From: Selaginella tamariscina
Taxonomy: Eukaryota; Streptophyta; Lycopodiopsida; Selaginellales; Selaginellaceae
Assembly (NCBI GenBank): GCA_003024785.1
Contig: PUQB01000435.1
Location: 1 to 64,000, forward strand
DNA: 64,000 nucleotides
Direction of reading: 5' to 3'
The notes beneath the pieces were generated by a model. That model was not told the origin of the DNA. It searched no databases and was given only the letters and a program-made list of their open reading frames with translations. Position numbers and translations under genes: made by a program. Below, piece by piece: positions 34,660-47,312 of this stretch. How positions within the stretch are numbered: position 1 is the stretch's first letter; every line of letters starts with the position of its first letter.

Positions 34660-34960
34660 GCAATCCACGTGCCAACGTGAAATCCACGTGTGTCACGTGG
34701 AATCCACGCATGCCAACGTTTTTTAATTTTAAGTATTAATTTATTATTTTGATATTGATTGTGGATTTGATGGCAAGGAATCCACGCATGAAATCCACAC
34801 GTGGATTCCATGCCAACGTGGAATCCACAATCAATAAATTAATAAATATATAAAATTAAAAAACGTTGGCACGGAATCCACACGTGTAAAATTCCAATCC
34901 ACGTTGGTCCACACGTTGGAATCCACGCATGCCAACGTGAAATTCACACGTGCCAACTAA
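34660..34960. repeat. Foldback (hairpin) element
   Basis: The left arm from about 34713 (TGCCAACGTTTTTTAATTTT ... TTGATTGTGGATT) is complementary to the right arm about 34822-34873 (AATCCACAATCAAT ... AAAAAACGTTGGCA), giving an imperfect stem of roughly 50 bp. Further CCACGTG/CACGTGG words (CCACACGTGGATTCC) fill the loop and flanks. It is MITE- or foldback-like, with no coding content. Confidence 0.65.
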
Positions 34961-35801
34961 CATTATTTTATAATTATTTTAATTTAATTTTCTTTGAAAT
35001 TTAAAAAGAGATTGTATTTTGCTTTTTAAACCATATGTATAGTTTAATTCTAAATATTATATCTATAAAATACATTGTTGATTTTTAAGTTAAATTTATG
35101 ACTTTATAAATTTAAATATTTTAATTTAAAATTTAAAATCCACATTAGGATTTTCATTTTCAAATATAAAATCCCACTGCAGATTTAAATATTAAAATTA
35201 AAAATATTAAAACATATAAACTTATAAATTAAAATAAATTTAATTTTTTTATAATGTGGTGATAAATTCACTAATTTTTTTGGTTATTGTTGCTTTTTCT
35301 TTTCTAATCTGTTTTGTGATATAGTATTTTCTGTATAAATCTCCAAGGCACATTTAAGCTGTAAAATATATAACTTTTTAAAAGTATATTAATACTTATT
35401 TTAACTTTATAAAATTCATCACATTAAGAATCTACATCCAACTTGACGGCTTTCTATGTTATAATAATCACTCCATGCAACTATTAATTAGAGTTAATTA
35501 ATAAAATGAACAAAATAAACATACGTCACCTGCTCCTCTGTTTTATGTTTTATACTCGTTTAATAAATATAAATTCAAAATATACGTATGCAGTGAGAGA
35601 AGTATGCAGTCTTTGATTTTAACTTTGAGATGACATTTTCTATTAACAGTTGTTATGAATATTAATTTTATTCAGTTATTTATATAAAACATTGCAGACA
35701 ATTCGAAAAAATATTTTATTATATAGGAAATTACTTAAAAAAAAAAGTTTTAGGGTTTATGTAAAACAGAGGATTAGGGTTCCATGTTCTTGTGATGGCA
35801 G
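34961..35801. other. AT-rich spacer
   Basis: No gene seen. It ends at the probable promoter of the first PPR gene. Confidence 0.55.
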
Positions 35802-38001
35802 ATGTTGAGGAACGTGCTACGGGACCAGATACGAGTAGTTGACTGCTGCTGTATTGCTGCATTCTTTGGTACGAGTCTCTCTCTATCACACACACGCAAC
35901 ACACACATTCTCATTGTCTAATGCAAAACAGTACGCACCCAACACGCCCTGTGCGAGCCGAAGAAGGAAGATATAGATCTAATTGGGCTCGAGAATGGCC
36001 GACAAATCGATGTGATCAAAGAATGCTGCGTCACTGGAGACCTCACACAGGCAAGGAAGCTCCACTCTTACATACTCCAAGCAGGTATTAAGAACAACAA
36101 GATTTTTCAAAGTATCTCATCAGAATGTATGCTGTGGAAGCATTGAAGACTCTCTGAGGACGTTTGATGAGCTAGAGAATCCAGAGAATGTATCTTGGAC
36201 AGAACTCATCTCAGCATATGCCCGAACTGGGCATACCCAACAAGCCTTCGTAGTCTTCAGGAGAATGCACCTGGTCGGAACCCGACCAGACAGGTTCATC
36301 TTTCTTGCTATACTCTCGGTATGTCAGGACCACACTCACCTCAACGACGGATGTTCATACATGCACTGGTTTGTGAATCCGGTTATAGGCAGACACTGTC
36401 GTGGCTACTGCAGTACTCGCAATGTACGGTCGTTGTGGGAGTCCAGAGACCAGCAAGCGAGTGTTTCTCGCACTCAATGAAAGAGACGCTCCTTCATGGA
36501 ATGCCATGATCAGGATATGCATACAGAATGGGAAACACCATGAAGCAATACAGCTATTCAACCAAATGCAGGACCGGAGTTATTCCCGACACAGTCGACT
36601 TTGCCACGATCCTCGAGGCCTGTAAGACGGCCTCTGAAGTAGAGTCTGTTCATGCTGAAGTCGTGAAGAGAGACCTTGAGAGTCACCCTGTGGTGGTTGC
36701 TGCCCTGGTCTCTGCATACGGAACCTCTGGTGATCTCCAAGTAGCTGAGCAGCTTGTGTACACGGTACACCCCGCGGATCCCATATGTTGGACCAAGCTG
36801 ATATCTGCATATACCCAGCATGGGTACTACAAGGAAGCCTTGCAAGCCTTTCACGAAATGCAGCACAGGAAGCTCAGACCGAATTCTACCACCTTTGCTG
36901 CGGTTCTTGACTCATGTGCCGGCTTGGGAGCGCTCGTTGAGGGCAGGTTATTGCATAAGCAGATACTGGAGATCGACAACACAGGGCTCTCACTTCTCTT
37001 GCACGTCCTCTCATCAACATGTATGCCATGTGTGGGCAGACCTTCAGGAAGGATTATTCATCTTTAGTGAATGTGTAAAGAGGACCTCGGCTTGTGGAAC
37101 ACGTTGATCAATGCATTCTCCATATATAGAGACGGTTGTCTGTTCTTAAGCTCTTCCGTCTCATGCAGCAGGATGGTGTTCACCCAGATCAATCTACGTT
37201 CAACAGTGTTTTGTCAGTCTGCTGCTACCTCGGACTCGTCGAACCCGGGTATGGATTCTTCACATTGATGTCGAGGGACCACGTGCTGCTTCCCACCCTG
37301 AAGAACTATTGGTCATGGTCGAGCTTCTGGGACGAGGAGGCGACCTGGACGAGGCTGTAAAGCTTATAAACAGAACTCCATATGCATCCAGTCCGATTCT
37401 GTGGGCGGCTTTCTTGAATGCCTGCAGAAACTGGGGCGATGTACATCGAGGGAAGCTTGCTGCAGTCCGCTTGTTCAAGCTGGATGAAATGAATTCCGCT
37501 GTGTACGTGGTGATATCCAGAATATACTCGCGGGAAGGAGAACAGATGTCTGTGAGAAGATGTACAAGTTGATGGAGTCTAGAGGTGTTAAGAAACTGGA
37601 GCCTGCCAGGAGCTGGACAGAGATAAACGCTTTATGCAGGAGTTTGTGACTGGAGACACTTCACATCCTCAGGCTGAGAGGTGCGCAGGGCACTTGAGAA
37701 GCTCGAGGTTGTGGTAGACAGTGCACCACGGGTAGATACCTCGAGCCTGGTGATGCACGATGTCGAAGAGGAGGACGAGGGATCATTGTGGGTACATAGT
37801 GAGAGGATGGCTGTTGTTTTCGGACTCATGAATACAACCAGTAATGAAACAATCCTTGTGTTCAGAACAGAAGAGTGTGGGGGATTGCACAGTGCCATTG
37901 CTGTGCTTTCCAAGCTCTCAAAGAGAAAGATTATTGTCCGAGATACCTCAAGGTTCCATAAGTTTGAAGATGGTTCGTGTTCTTGTGGAAACTACTGGTG
38001 A
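35802..38001 (+). CDS. PLS-class PPR protein with E and DYW domains (RNA-editing factor type)
   Basis: Organelle RNA-binding protein expected to direct C-to-U editing. Begins MLRNVLRDQIRVVDCCC. A short GT-AG intron (about 35871-35928) leads into KECCVTGDLTQARKLHSYI. PPR repeats follow in PLS order (NVSWTELISAYARTGHTQQA, WTKLISAYTQHGYYKEALQA, FAAVLDSCAGLGALVEG). The E region shows LLGRGGDLDEAVKLI and WAAFLNACRNWGDVHRGKLA. The C-terminus is DYW: HSERMAVVFGLM and RFHKFEDGSCSCGNYW-stop. The zinc CxxC reads CGGL instead of CGDC, see findings. Frames change many times between 36100 and 37650, while repeat similarity continues. Confidence 0.8.
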
Positions 38002-38131
38002 TTCACATTTTTGAGGCTCTTCAGGTTAAAGAAGATTTCTCAGAGGTACTGTGTTGTATACACACACACATGGAACGCACCATTATTACACCCCTATATA
38101 GTAAGGTAGCCGACGCTACATTATGCTGTAA

Positions 38132-39985
38132 ATGCTTAGGAGCCTGTCTAAGCAGCTTAGTGGACTCCAGAAACAAGTTAAAGCTCTAGAACACAAGTGT
38201 GCGAGTTTAGATACATACACGTATGAGAAGCTCTTACAGACGTGTGGAAGCCTGGGGCACTTGAGGAAGGCAAGAGGGTACACGAGCACATTGCTCGATG
38301 GGGATTCGGAGAGCACAGATTGTTCCTGGAGAATCATCTTCTCAACATGTATGCCAAGTGTGGAAGCCTGGACAATACACAGAAGCTGTTCTCTTCAATC
38401 AGGTACCCGAATGTTGTGTCCTGGAATGCAGTCATTGGAGGCTATGCGCAGAGTGGGCATCCCAGAGAAGCACTAGGGTATACCAGAGAATGCAGCTCGA
38501 AGGAACAAAGCCGAGCAGGGTCACGTTCACAAATGTATTGTCAGCTTGCAGTTGCCTAGAAGACATCGCGCTGGTACACTCTTGTATTCTAGAAGTTCAA
38601 CCTGGAAACGTGCTTCTGGAGAACAGCCTTGTGAATACGTATGGCAAGTTCAGGGAGTTACAAGCTGCGAAGTCCGTATTCGACGAGATGCAGGAGAGGA
38701 CTGTTGTGTCGTGGAACTCGATGATTGCAGCATATGCCGAGTGCGGGTGTCTCCGGGAGGCTTTCCACACTTTCAAGCACATGGAGCTGGAAGGCGTTCA
38801 TCCATGCATAATCACTTTCCTGGCCTCCTGAGCGCCTGTCATCTCTCACAGAGATAAGATTCGTCCATGCTCGTATCACACATTCAGGCTTGGAGTCGGA
38901 GGTCTCCTGGGCACCTGTTTAATAACCACATATGGTAAATGCGGCAGCCTCGAGTGTGCACGGAGAGTTTTTGAAATTACGGATAGGACGAATATTGTGA
39001 CATGGAATGCGATGTTCACTGCCTATGCACAGTCTGAAGCACCGGAAGCTCTTCATTTGCTGGAGCACATGCTTCTGGAAGGACTTAGGCCTGTAAACGT
39101 GACGCTCATTGGAGCTCTAAATGCATCTTCCAGTCCAGAAAACACCACTCTTGTCCAGATGCTCGCTTCAGAGACAGGCCTTGACTCGAACTCCGAAGTA
39201 TCACTTGCACTCGGCAACAGGTACATGAGAGCTGGGAAAGTAGCAGAAGCACAGGTTGCGCTAAGAAGAAGCAAGCACAGCAACCTGGATGTAGTCTCAT
39301 GGACCTCTATAATGACGAGTTGCATGCAGAATGGACAGGAGAGAAGGCACTGTATTACTTCAGAATGATGCAGTCACAAGGGGTTCCTCCAAATAACTTC
39401 ACAGTGGCCGTGGCATTAGAAGCCTGTGCAAAGCTCTTTGACTCCGACACGGGTCGGAGAATACACGGGATTGCACTCGAGAACGGGTCTTGCTGGACGA
39501 GTTCATAGCCACAGGGCTTGTCAACCTCTACGGTAAGTGTGGAAGCTCTTAGAAGCCCAGCATGTGTTTGACGAGCTTGGTTGGTCTACACTCGTCTTGA
39601 GCACGGCCTTGATTGCTGCATACTCCCAGAATGGATTCGGGAAGAAGGCCTTAAACCTCTACAGTAAAATGCAGCTCGATGGTGAGCAACCCAATGAGGT
39701 AACCTTTGTTACAATACTCTCTGCATGTAGCCATGCTGGGCTGCTTAAGAGGGAACCAGTTACTTCAAATCCATGACAGCTGACCACGGTATAACTGCCT
39801 CTCCTCAGCATTACAGGTGCATGGTCGATCTTCGGGCGCCTCGGACACCTATCCGATGCAGAAGAGATTATAAACCGCATGCCATTTCAACCGGCACTGT
39901 CGACTGGCTCACTTTGCTCGGTGCCAACCGGAACCACGGTGGTCTCAAGCAAGGAGAGCATGCTATTCAGCAAGTTGTCTCTTGA
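38132..39985 (+). CDS. PLS-class PPR protein without DYW
   Basis: ATG at 38132 (MLRSLSKQLSGLQKQ), then TYTYEKLLQTCGSLG, NHLLNMYAKCGSLD, VVSWNAVIGGYAQSGHPREA, VVSWNSMIAAYAECGCLREA and TFVTILSACSHAGLL repeats in PLS spacing. It ends near 39985 after an E-like stretch (WLTLLGANRNHGG). No DYW domain follows. Starts 131 bp after the preceding PPR gene in the same direction, suggesting tandem duplication. Frames break repeatedly (near 38270, 38490, 38690, 38900, 39330, 39500 and 39770). Confidence 0.75.
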
Positions 39986-40081
39986 ATCTCAACTCTAAGA
40001 GATGGATACTTTCAAAATGATATGGATAGAACCTATAGAGATGTATCGACTGTGATATACAAGTAACTAAGTCCTTACTAC

Positions 40082-42652
40082 TCATTTGCCATCGAGCTTC
40101 CTTACAGCATTCACTTGAGCAGCATCCTTGAGGATCGCGTTGATCCCACGGACCCAGAGCTCAGCACTGCTTATTGCAGAAGCTTGAAAGTGCACCTCTC
40201 TCCCTGTGTTGTTACCACTCTAAACAGACCTGGTATCGGCATCAGATTTCCTGTTCTTCACAAATGTACTTGTTGGTCCCAGTCCTGCTTCCTGGCATAC
40301 TACTGTCCGTCTTCTTGTACTTCCCCATGTGAGTAACCCAGACCTCAGCGTACGTACAGACTTTGTATGAGGATTTCCCCTGCCTTGCCTCGTATGCTTC
40401 AATAATTGTTCCCCGAAAATTACGAGCTTAATAGCTAGGTGATCCAACAGAACCTCTTCAGCAGCTTTAGATGTTCCTCCCTTAGTTGCAAGTATCAAAG
40501 CCGTTTCCCTCTAGCATTAGCGAGATTACAATCCGCTCCAGCATTAAGAAGTGCTCTACACACTTCTGCGTGTCCTTCTCGTGCAGCCAGCATGAGAGGT
40601 GTGTATCCTTCCTCGTCTAGTGCGTTTACATCGTATCCGTGCTTTAGAAGCTTGGGTGCCTTCCAAGTTGCCTCTCCATGATGCGAAATGTAGCGGCTTG
40701 AAGTCCTCCACTCTCAACAAGTTGTTGAGGATACCTTCAAGTAAGATCTTCTCGAGCTGCTCCGCAAATCCACTGTACTTCGCAATACCTGTCATCATAC
40801 ATTTACATCAGCTCATACGTGTGTATGTACACACACAACACACACATGGACACTACATACCAAGTGCTGTCTCTCCTTTCTTGTTCTTTATGTTGACATC
40901 TGCACCGCCATACTAGCTGCGTGAAGATTTCAATGTGACCGCACTGAGCAGCTATCATCAAGGCTGTGTACTCATACTGGTCCTGTGCATTAATGTCGAT
41001 AACAGGATCTTTCAACAGCCTTGCCACCACCTTGGCATCTCCCGTTTTACTGCAAAATGTAGGGAGAACGCCTGAGGATTACTAGACTGTATAGTGAATC
41101 CCGACTGAGGGCCTTCCAGATAACTGCATTAAAGACTGCCAAGTTACCGTTACTTCTGCCACGGTGAGTGCACTGCGACCGTCCTGGTTTATAAACCCTG
41201 CATCTGCCCCCGCGAGTAGTAACTCCTCGAAACACTGCTCAGAACGTAGCTTGGCAGCCAGCAGAGACCGGTTTCTCCGTTAACACCCACCACGTTCAAG
41301 TCGCATCCATAAGCAATGAGCAGCTTAAGTATGGGGAGAGATCCATACTTAAGCGCCATTAGCAATGGAGGAAACTCTTCCTCGTCCTTGGTATGTAATC
41401 CCTCTTCGATATTCGCACCGGCCTTTAGAAGCATCTGTACAGCTTGCAAGTTCCGACACAGAATCGCATGACAGAGGATTGGTCTCCCAAATGGTCGTCA
41501 TTCGGGGAGAATGCGTTCAGTAGCAATTCAAGTATAGTCCCTGTTGCTTCCCAATACTCCACTGCACACCACAGTTCGTTGTACGGGTTGCTAGCCCTGC
41601 ACCGACCCGTACTTCTTCGAGTGAACCAGGCTCCCATGACCATGCTCCTAGAGATGCTTTGCATCCGGTTCTTGCTCCTGCCTGAGAAAGCAGTCAATTA
41701 CGTACTCTCTACATATACTATACGCAGTCACCTCCAGCAAGTATCTGACAACGGGGACTTGCCTCCAATGATAGCTGAGATCAACGGCGTACAGTTTACA
41801 TTCGCATGTAACGTCGGCTTAGCTGACCGTAACAGCATTCTATGCCAAGAATTGATATTCACTCCACTCTGAAAGCAGATAATAAGAACAAATGTAATTA
41901 ACCGTATACAGTACCTGAATGAGAGCCTCAACAACGTCAACGAAGCCTCTATTAGAGGCGTGTGTAAGAGCTTGCACAAGTACTTCAGGTCTGATCTCCG
42001 ACGAGATGAGTTCCGTACCGACTTGACTTGCTGGTAGAGGCACGCTTCAAGCAGAGCATCCTCCAGTGCTGGCGGGAAGCACCGGATCTCTGTAGAATGT
42101 TGACAATCTCATGGTGTCCTCCTTGCAGCTGCCGTGGTTGCATCCTCTGTACAGTTTCTCGTTCACATCCGCTCCCGCAAGCTGTTTTACATAGAGGTTG
42201 GTTGTTTTGTGGACTCATACAAGACACACACACGCACATGTCCATACACACGGTGTTGACAAATTATAAGAAAGAAACAAAAGTGCGGAGGACTTACGAG
42301 GAGCATTTTAGCGATACAGATGTGACTGCATGTGAGGCCGCAAACAGCGCAGTGACGTCCGTCTTGAAAATCTCGTAATCGATCTTGACCTCGTCTGGAG
42401 CGTGTTCGTGCTGTATGGAATCTGTGTGCTTCACGCAAAGATTAACTGGCCCCTTGTAGTTGACATCCACGACCTGATCCGCCAGTGCCTCGGACACCGC
42501 CAAGACGTCCCGGCTAAGGCGCTGTCTATCAGCCTCTGCGATACGGCTTGCTCCTGTGAGATGTCCTGGACTGTTTCTACCTTCATAGCGGATTGATTCG
42601 GGACTTCTTTCAGCCTACATTCACTCCTGGTGCTTCCCAGGAAGAAACTCAT
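40082..42652 (-). CDS. Plant ankyrin-repeat protein with C-terminal PH-like region
   Basis: Conserved plant family; likely a scaffold, biochemical role not known to me. Starts near MSFFLGSTRSECRLK (42652), then RLIDSALAG, ALADQVVDVNYKG and KIDYEIFKTDVTALFAASHA. Ankyrin repeats follow in separate short exons (EVLVQALTHASNRGFVDVVE; ELWCAVEYWEATGTILELLL; VQMLLKAGANIEEG; PILKLLIAYGCDLNVVG; YTALMIAAQCGHIEIFTQL). The C-terminal part has GLLTWGSTRRRTVVCQEA and, in another frame, REVHFQASAISSAELWVRGI, the end of the PH-like segment, stopping at 40082. The order matches angiosperm relatives throughout. Single-base shifts interrupt several exons. Convergent with the PPR gene on its left. Confidence 0.75.
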
Positions 42653-43254
42653 CAGAAATCAATAGAAACCCACACAGACTTACTGCAGAAGACCTGCTCG
42701 TGAGATTTCTTGCTCAGGATCCACAATTTCTATACACAAGTACCTCATCTCAGCGACATTCTTCCTTCTTCACAGAGAGATCTCAACATTTGAGGAAGGA
42801 AATACGCGGTGTGTGTAGAGAGCGCGCCGGTGACCGTCCATCCATTGCAGCCAGTAAGCATTTAAATACACACGCAGAGAAAACAGGACCCTACTTTCCT
42901 CCATACAAAAACACACACGCATATTAAACAATTACACTGTGTCTGCATGCAGGCGTTACACAAGGGATACTCCGTCAGCCTAACCCGTACACTTAACGCA
43001 ACCGTTCCCGTTTTCCGTTTTACATCCCGGGAATTTCCGTTGGAATATTCCCGAAATTGTTTCAAACTTACAGACAGGGATTGACCCCGCAGAATGATTG
43101 AAAAATGCCGCTTGCCAAACCCCAGATTGATTTGTTGTCTCTTCAATAAATCCCTGTTACACCTAAAAGGTCCCCACAACAACAACCGTTTGGAATCAAT
43201 CACTTCATGGTCGAAAGAGGGTTTTACGTAGGAAGATGAATCGATGCTAGCTTA
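42653..43254. other. Divergent intergenic region, ankyrin and PPR genes
   Basis: About 0.6 kb separating the minus-strand ankyrin gene from the plus-strand PPR gene. Holds a possible non-coding first exon and intron of the ankyrin gene (GTAAGTCTG at about 42683 on the minus strand) and a CA-rich stretch near 42860-42920. No further gene seen. Confidence 0.45.
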
Positions 43255-44931
43255 AAACAAGGCACGTGTATCAGCTTTGTTGGCTGTCTTGAAGGCATGC
43301 AGCAGCTCGAGGGAGCTCGAGACAGGGCGGAGGATACACCAGGCTGTGCTCGACAGCGGATACGAGAACAACATGTACATTGCAAGCAGCCTGGTATATA
43401 TGTATGGAAATGCGGTAGCATGTTCGATGCCCACCGTGTATTCGACAGCATGCTGTGTCACGACTTGGTGTCGTGGAGCGCCCTCGTTCTGGGATACGCC
43501 GAGAACGGACAAGAGCTGCTTGCATTGGACATATTTGCTTCCTGAGGCTGCGTCCAAATGGTCGAGTCTTTGTATCTGCAGTGAAAGCTTGCAGAAACCT
43601 TGCTGCAAAACACAGACTGATGGCACTGGAGAGAGGCATGGCTGTTCACTCCATGTGTGTGTCGTCTGAGATCGACATCTTTGTTACCAACGCACTGGTG
43701 GTATGTACGCCAAGTGTGGGAGCCTCGTGGATGCTAGACACGTGCTCGATACGTCTCCACGTCATAATGTGGTTACGTGGACGTCTATGTTGCTTGGATA
43801 CGTGGAAAACGACGAAGAGTACATGGCCTTGGAGCTCTTCTCGGAGATTCAGTCTCTTGGTGTCTCTCCAGATGCCTTGACTTTCTATGCAGCCGTAAAT
43901 GCGTGCACGGGTCTAGCTATGAAAGAAACAGGCCACCAGTCAATGGTGCGCTTGTGAAACAGACGTCACTGAGAAGGGGATGTCAATCCACTCACTGGCT
44001 GCCAGCTACGGACACGACACGGACCGTCTTATCTCAAACAGTCTTGTGGATATGTATGCAAAATGCGGCAGCATGTTCCACGCACGACCGTGTTCGATCG
44101 TATTCTACACAAGGACGTAGTCTCGTATACCTCTCTAATGAACGGGTACGCCAGGAATGGTCGAGGAGGTAATGCTCTTGATATCTTTACACACATGCAT
44201 GCACACTGTGTGCCGAACACGCTCACGTACGTGGCCGCGCTGGGAGCCTGTGGGACGCTGGCAGCTCTGGAAGCGGCGAGGGCAATCCATGCACGGTCTA
44301 GCATTTGTCTGTGATACTGATGTCGACACGAAAACTTCTACAGAGCTCTCTTGTTGACGTGTATGGGAAGTGTGGGAGCGTGTGCAATGCACGTATGGTG
44401 TTCGACTTGTATATGGACCACGACTCTGTGACGTGGAGTACGCTCATGTCGGGGTACGCCCGCCAGGGGTGGCTGACGAAGTGATGAGTCTTTTCCATAG
44501 AATGCAGGAGGAAGGGATAGAACCTGATGGCATTGCCTTTCTGAGTGTCCTCATTGTGTGCAGCCATGTAGGATTCGTTGAGTATGGAAGTAAGCTGTTC
44601 GACACAATGTGTAGAATCCATAACATAGTCCCGTCTGTCGAGCATTACCACTGCATGATTGATATGTACGGTAGAGCCAACCAAATGCAGAACGCAGTAG
44701 AAATGGCGAGCAGCATGGCCGGAAGGCAAAACACCGTGACGTGGTTGACGGTGTTGGCTGCCTGCAGGAAATGGAAGGACGTGGTCACTGGGAGACTGGC
44801 TTTGGTGCGTAATGAAGATGGATGAAACTAATGTGACAGCGTATAGTTTGATGTCTGCTCTATATGGAAGTCTATGTATGTGGGAGGAGCATGAGAGACT
44901 GGAACAAAGAAGGAATACAAAGTCATCTTAA
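43255..44931 (+). CDS. PLS-class PPR protein with E domain
   Basis: Repeats in order: ALLAVLKACSSSRELETGRR, SSLVYMYG, HDLVSWSALVLGYAENGQE, MYAKCGSLVDARHV, VVTWTSMLLGYVENDEEYMA, VSYTSLMNGYARNGRGGNA, TYVAALGACGTLAALEA and DSVTWSTLMSGYARQG. Then come the last P/L2/S2 and E region (AFLSVLIVCSHVGFVEYGSK, HYHCMIDMYGRANQMQNA, TWLTVLAACRKWKDVVTGR) and a stop at 44929. No DYW. The start is uncertain because the first ATG (43232) closes at once. Frames shift near 43390, 43545, 43700, 43950, 44070, 44310 and 44815. Confidence 0.75.
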
Positions 44932-46004
44932 AGACTCATTTACTATGTTGTAATATATCATATAGATGAAATTAGGTAATGTCGTTGCTATAATTCAACT
45001 ACTCATTGTGATCTACTATATATACATACTATATATGATATGCAGTTGAGCTACCGACGTTGATGTGTTAATAATGGAAAGGTGTATATATAGTTATTTA
45101 TTTATTTATGACCTTTCCGCACATCTCATCGCAATCAATACTAATACGTAGATGAATGTTCATTGATGTGTGCCAGTGTGTGCGTTGTATAGTATACCTC
45201 TTTTAGAAGTGTGACCATGATATAAACACTTTGTACACCAGGACTTCACAGTACTATGTAGGATATGTAGGGTTATATTCTAGTCATATATATAACCCAC
45301 GCACAACCACGCCATGCTCCTGTCCACGTGTACATTGTGTGTACAAAACCAGCAGTCATAAATTGTTGATGTGATTAAAGAACATGGATTTTATTTTCTA
45401 AATTTTTTCTATACATTTTCAAATATAAATCACATTATGATATAAGCAATTAAAAGTAAAAAGCATAAAATTTACTAACTTGCATGAAGTTAAGTATAAT
45501 ATCTTTAGTATTGCCTTACTTTTAATTTTATCCTAATTTCTTCTTGTTTATTAATGTTTATTTTCTTTATGTTAATCTCCTTCCAACAATATTATTTATT
45601 AATCATCAATATTATATTCATTATCCACTAAAGCATATTTATCTACAATATATGAACATTTATGTATAAACCTCGTAAAAAAGATGATTTTAAATACACG
45701 AATAAAGAGGGTGTCCAATTTATTGAAGTGACATAAATAGAACTTCATAAATAATATGTTGTGATAAAACAAAAATAAAGAATAGTAATACATTTAAATA
45801 ACTATTTACAGTATAAAATATTTTTGATATGTATATTTACATATGAACAATAAAATATAAAATATCTTAAAACAAACTTGTATTTAATCATTTATTACCC
45901 TTGCCATTATATACACTGTAGTCTTTAGTTTCTGCATGGTATTTAATTGCAAAGCACTTGCCTTATCACTATATTAAAAGAAAAAACCTAAACCGCCACC
46001 AACC
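44932..46004. other. AT-rich spacer containing copy 1 of a direct repeat
   Basis: No gene seen. 45238-45350 is repeated at 48125-48271. Confidence 0.6.
45238..45350 (+). repeat. Direct repeat, left copy flanking the F-box gene
   Basis: Starts CCAGGACTTCACAGTACTAT and runs to GTACAAAAC. It is almost identical to 48125-48271 over the first 55 bp and clearly related after that. Confidence 0.85.
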
Positions 46005-47289
46005 ATCCAAATTAATAAAAGCTAAGGACTTCCAAAGCCAAATCCCACGAGATCATACCCATGTCCACGTGCCCATCCGTTAGGCTTGTCTTAAGAGTCT
46101 TTAGGTTCCAAACATCCTTCCTCACATCGTACAAAATCATACGCATTGCAACACGATTGTTCATGTGTCTCCCATCAAAAATCTAAAACACAAATGCAAA
46201 TATATAATTTACTCAAATTTAACAAATCACATAAAATTTACCTGTATGAAGTCCCCATGTTTACAACAGTTCACAAATGATGTCCAATTGGCCTTACTTG
46301 GCCCAAATGTTTTAAGCCACATATCTATCCGTGTCTCACTTATAAAACGCATCCCTTGAATGCGGATCAACCATATTCCGAGTACTGTCGCATTGTTCCT
46401 CGTAGTACCCAACCATATAAAGCATCCCCCCCAATTCACCAGTTGCAACCACCTGTGCGTGCTTGGGTTCTGCAGCAAAACTTCCCACTCTCTACTACCA
46501 TTTGCGCACTATAACATGCAAATACCTCTGTACAACATAACTTGATCTCTTGGGAGTCACATACGTTTTACCATCTTCTGCAACAACTGCGGCCCACCAC
46601 CCATCGTAAAGGTCTATTCCCATACAAGTGCGCAATCCCACGGGATGCTTCGTCCAATTCAATGCTCTAGAGTCGTAAACCAGAACTGAAGTCCTCGAAG
46701 CCATGTAGATGCGTGAATGGACTGCGACCATAACTTGGTAATGACCATTACCGACGTCTGAAATCGTGGCAAACTCATAACATATATACCCCTCGATATA
46801 ACCGTTGGTGGTAAAGGAGGCAGCTCCTTCCAATTGTTTGTGATGGGATTCCCCACTACAAATGGCTGTATCATGCATGCATCAACCAAGGGACAACCAC
46901 TTAAAAGGATAAGACCTGACTTTGAAAGACCATACATTCCTACACGCCAAGCAGCCAATTCGGAACCACTTGGCTAAAGAGCCACTGTATATAACTAATT
47001 GATTATCGCCACTTGGAGCAACACGGATTGGGCCCTTATGGGTATTCTTCCAAGATCCGAGTTCCGCAGAGAGAGCCATGACACACACGCTCGTGTCACG
47101 ATATGTGCTCCTAAAACTATCTGAGTTAATCGAATCCTTCCATTCCTTGCATACAGACCGGGCACGTAGCAAACTTGGAAAAGGAAGCTTGAACAAGATA
47201 ACACATTGAATGTCAATTGGTAGATATGAAAGAGATGGTGAAGGTTGTAAAATGACTCTTGCTCTCTTCTTAACCCTCTCACCCTCCAT
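46005..47289 (-). pseudogene. F-box protein with kelch/galactose-oxidase-like repeats, damaged
   Basis: Substrate receptor of SCF ubiquitin ligases. The ATG at 47289 leads into an F-box (LSYLPIDIQCVILFKLPFPS LLRARSVCKEWKDSI). The downstream half has beta-propeller-like motifs (NPITNNWKELPPLPP; VLVYDSRALNWTKH; WEVLLQNPSTHRWLQL). A final exon after a short GT-AG intron (about 46192-46240) encodes RVAMRMILYDVRKDVW and ends at SFY-stop near 46005. At least three frame changes (near 46920, 46750 and 46490), the last with in-frame stops, break it. Confidence 0.65.
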
Positions 47290-47312
47290 TGTTTGTTCAA
47301 ATCTGCCATCAA

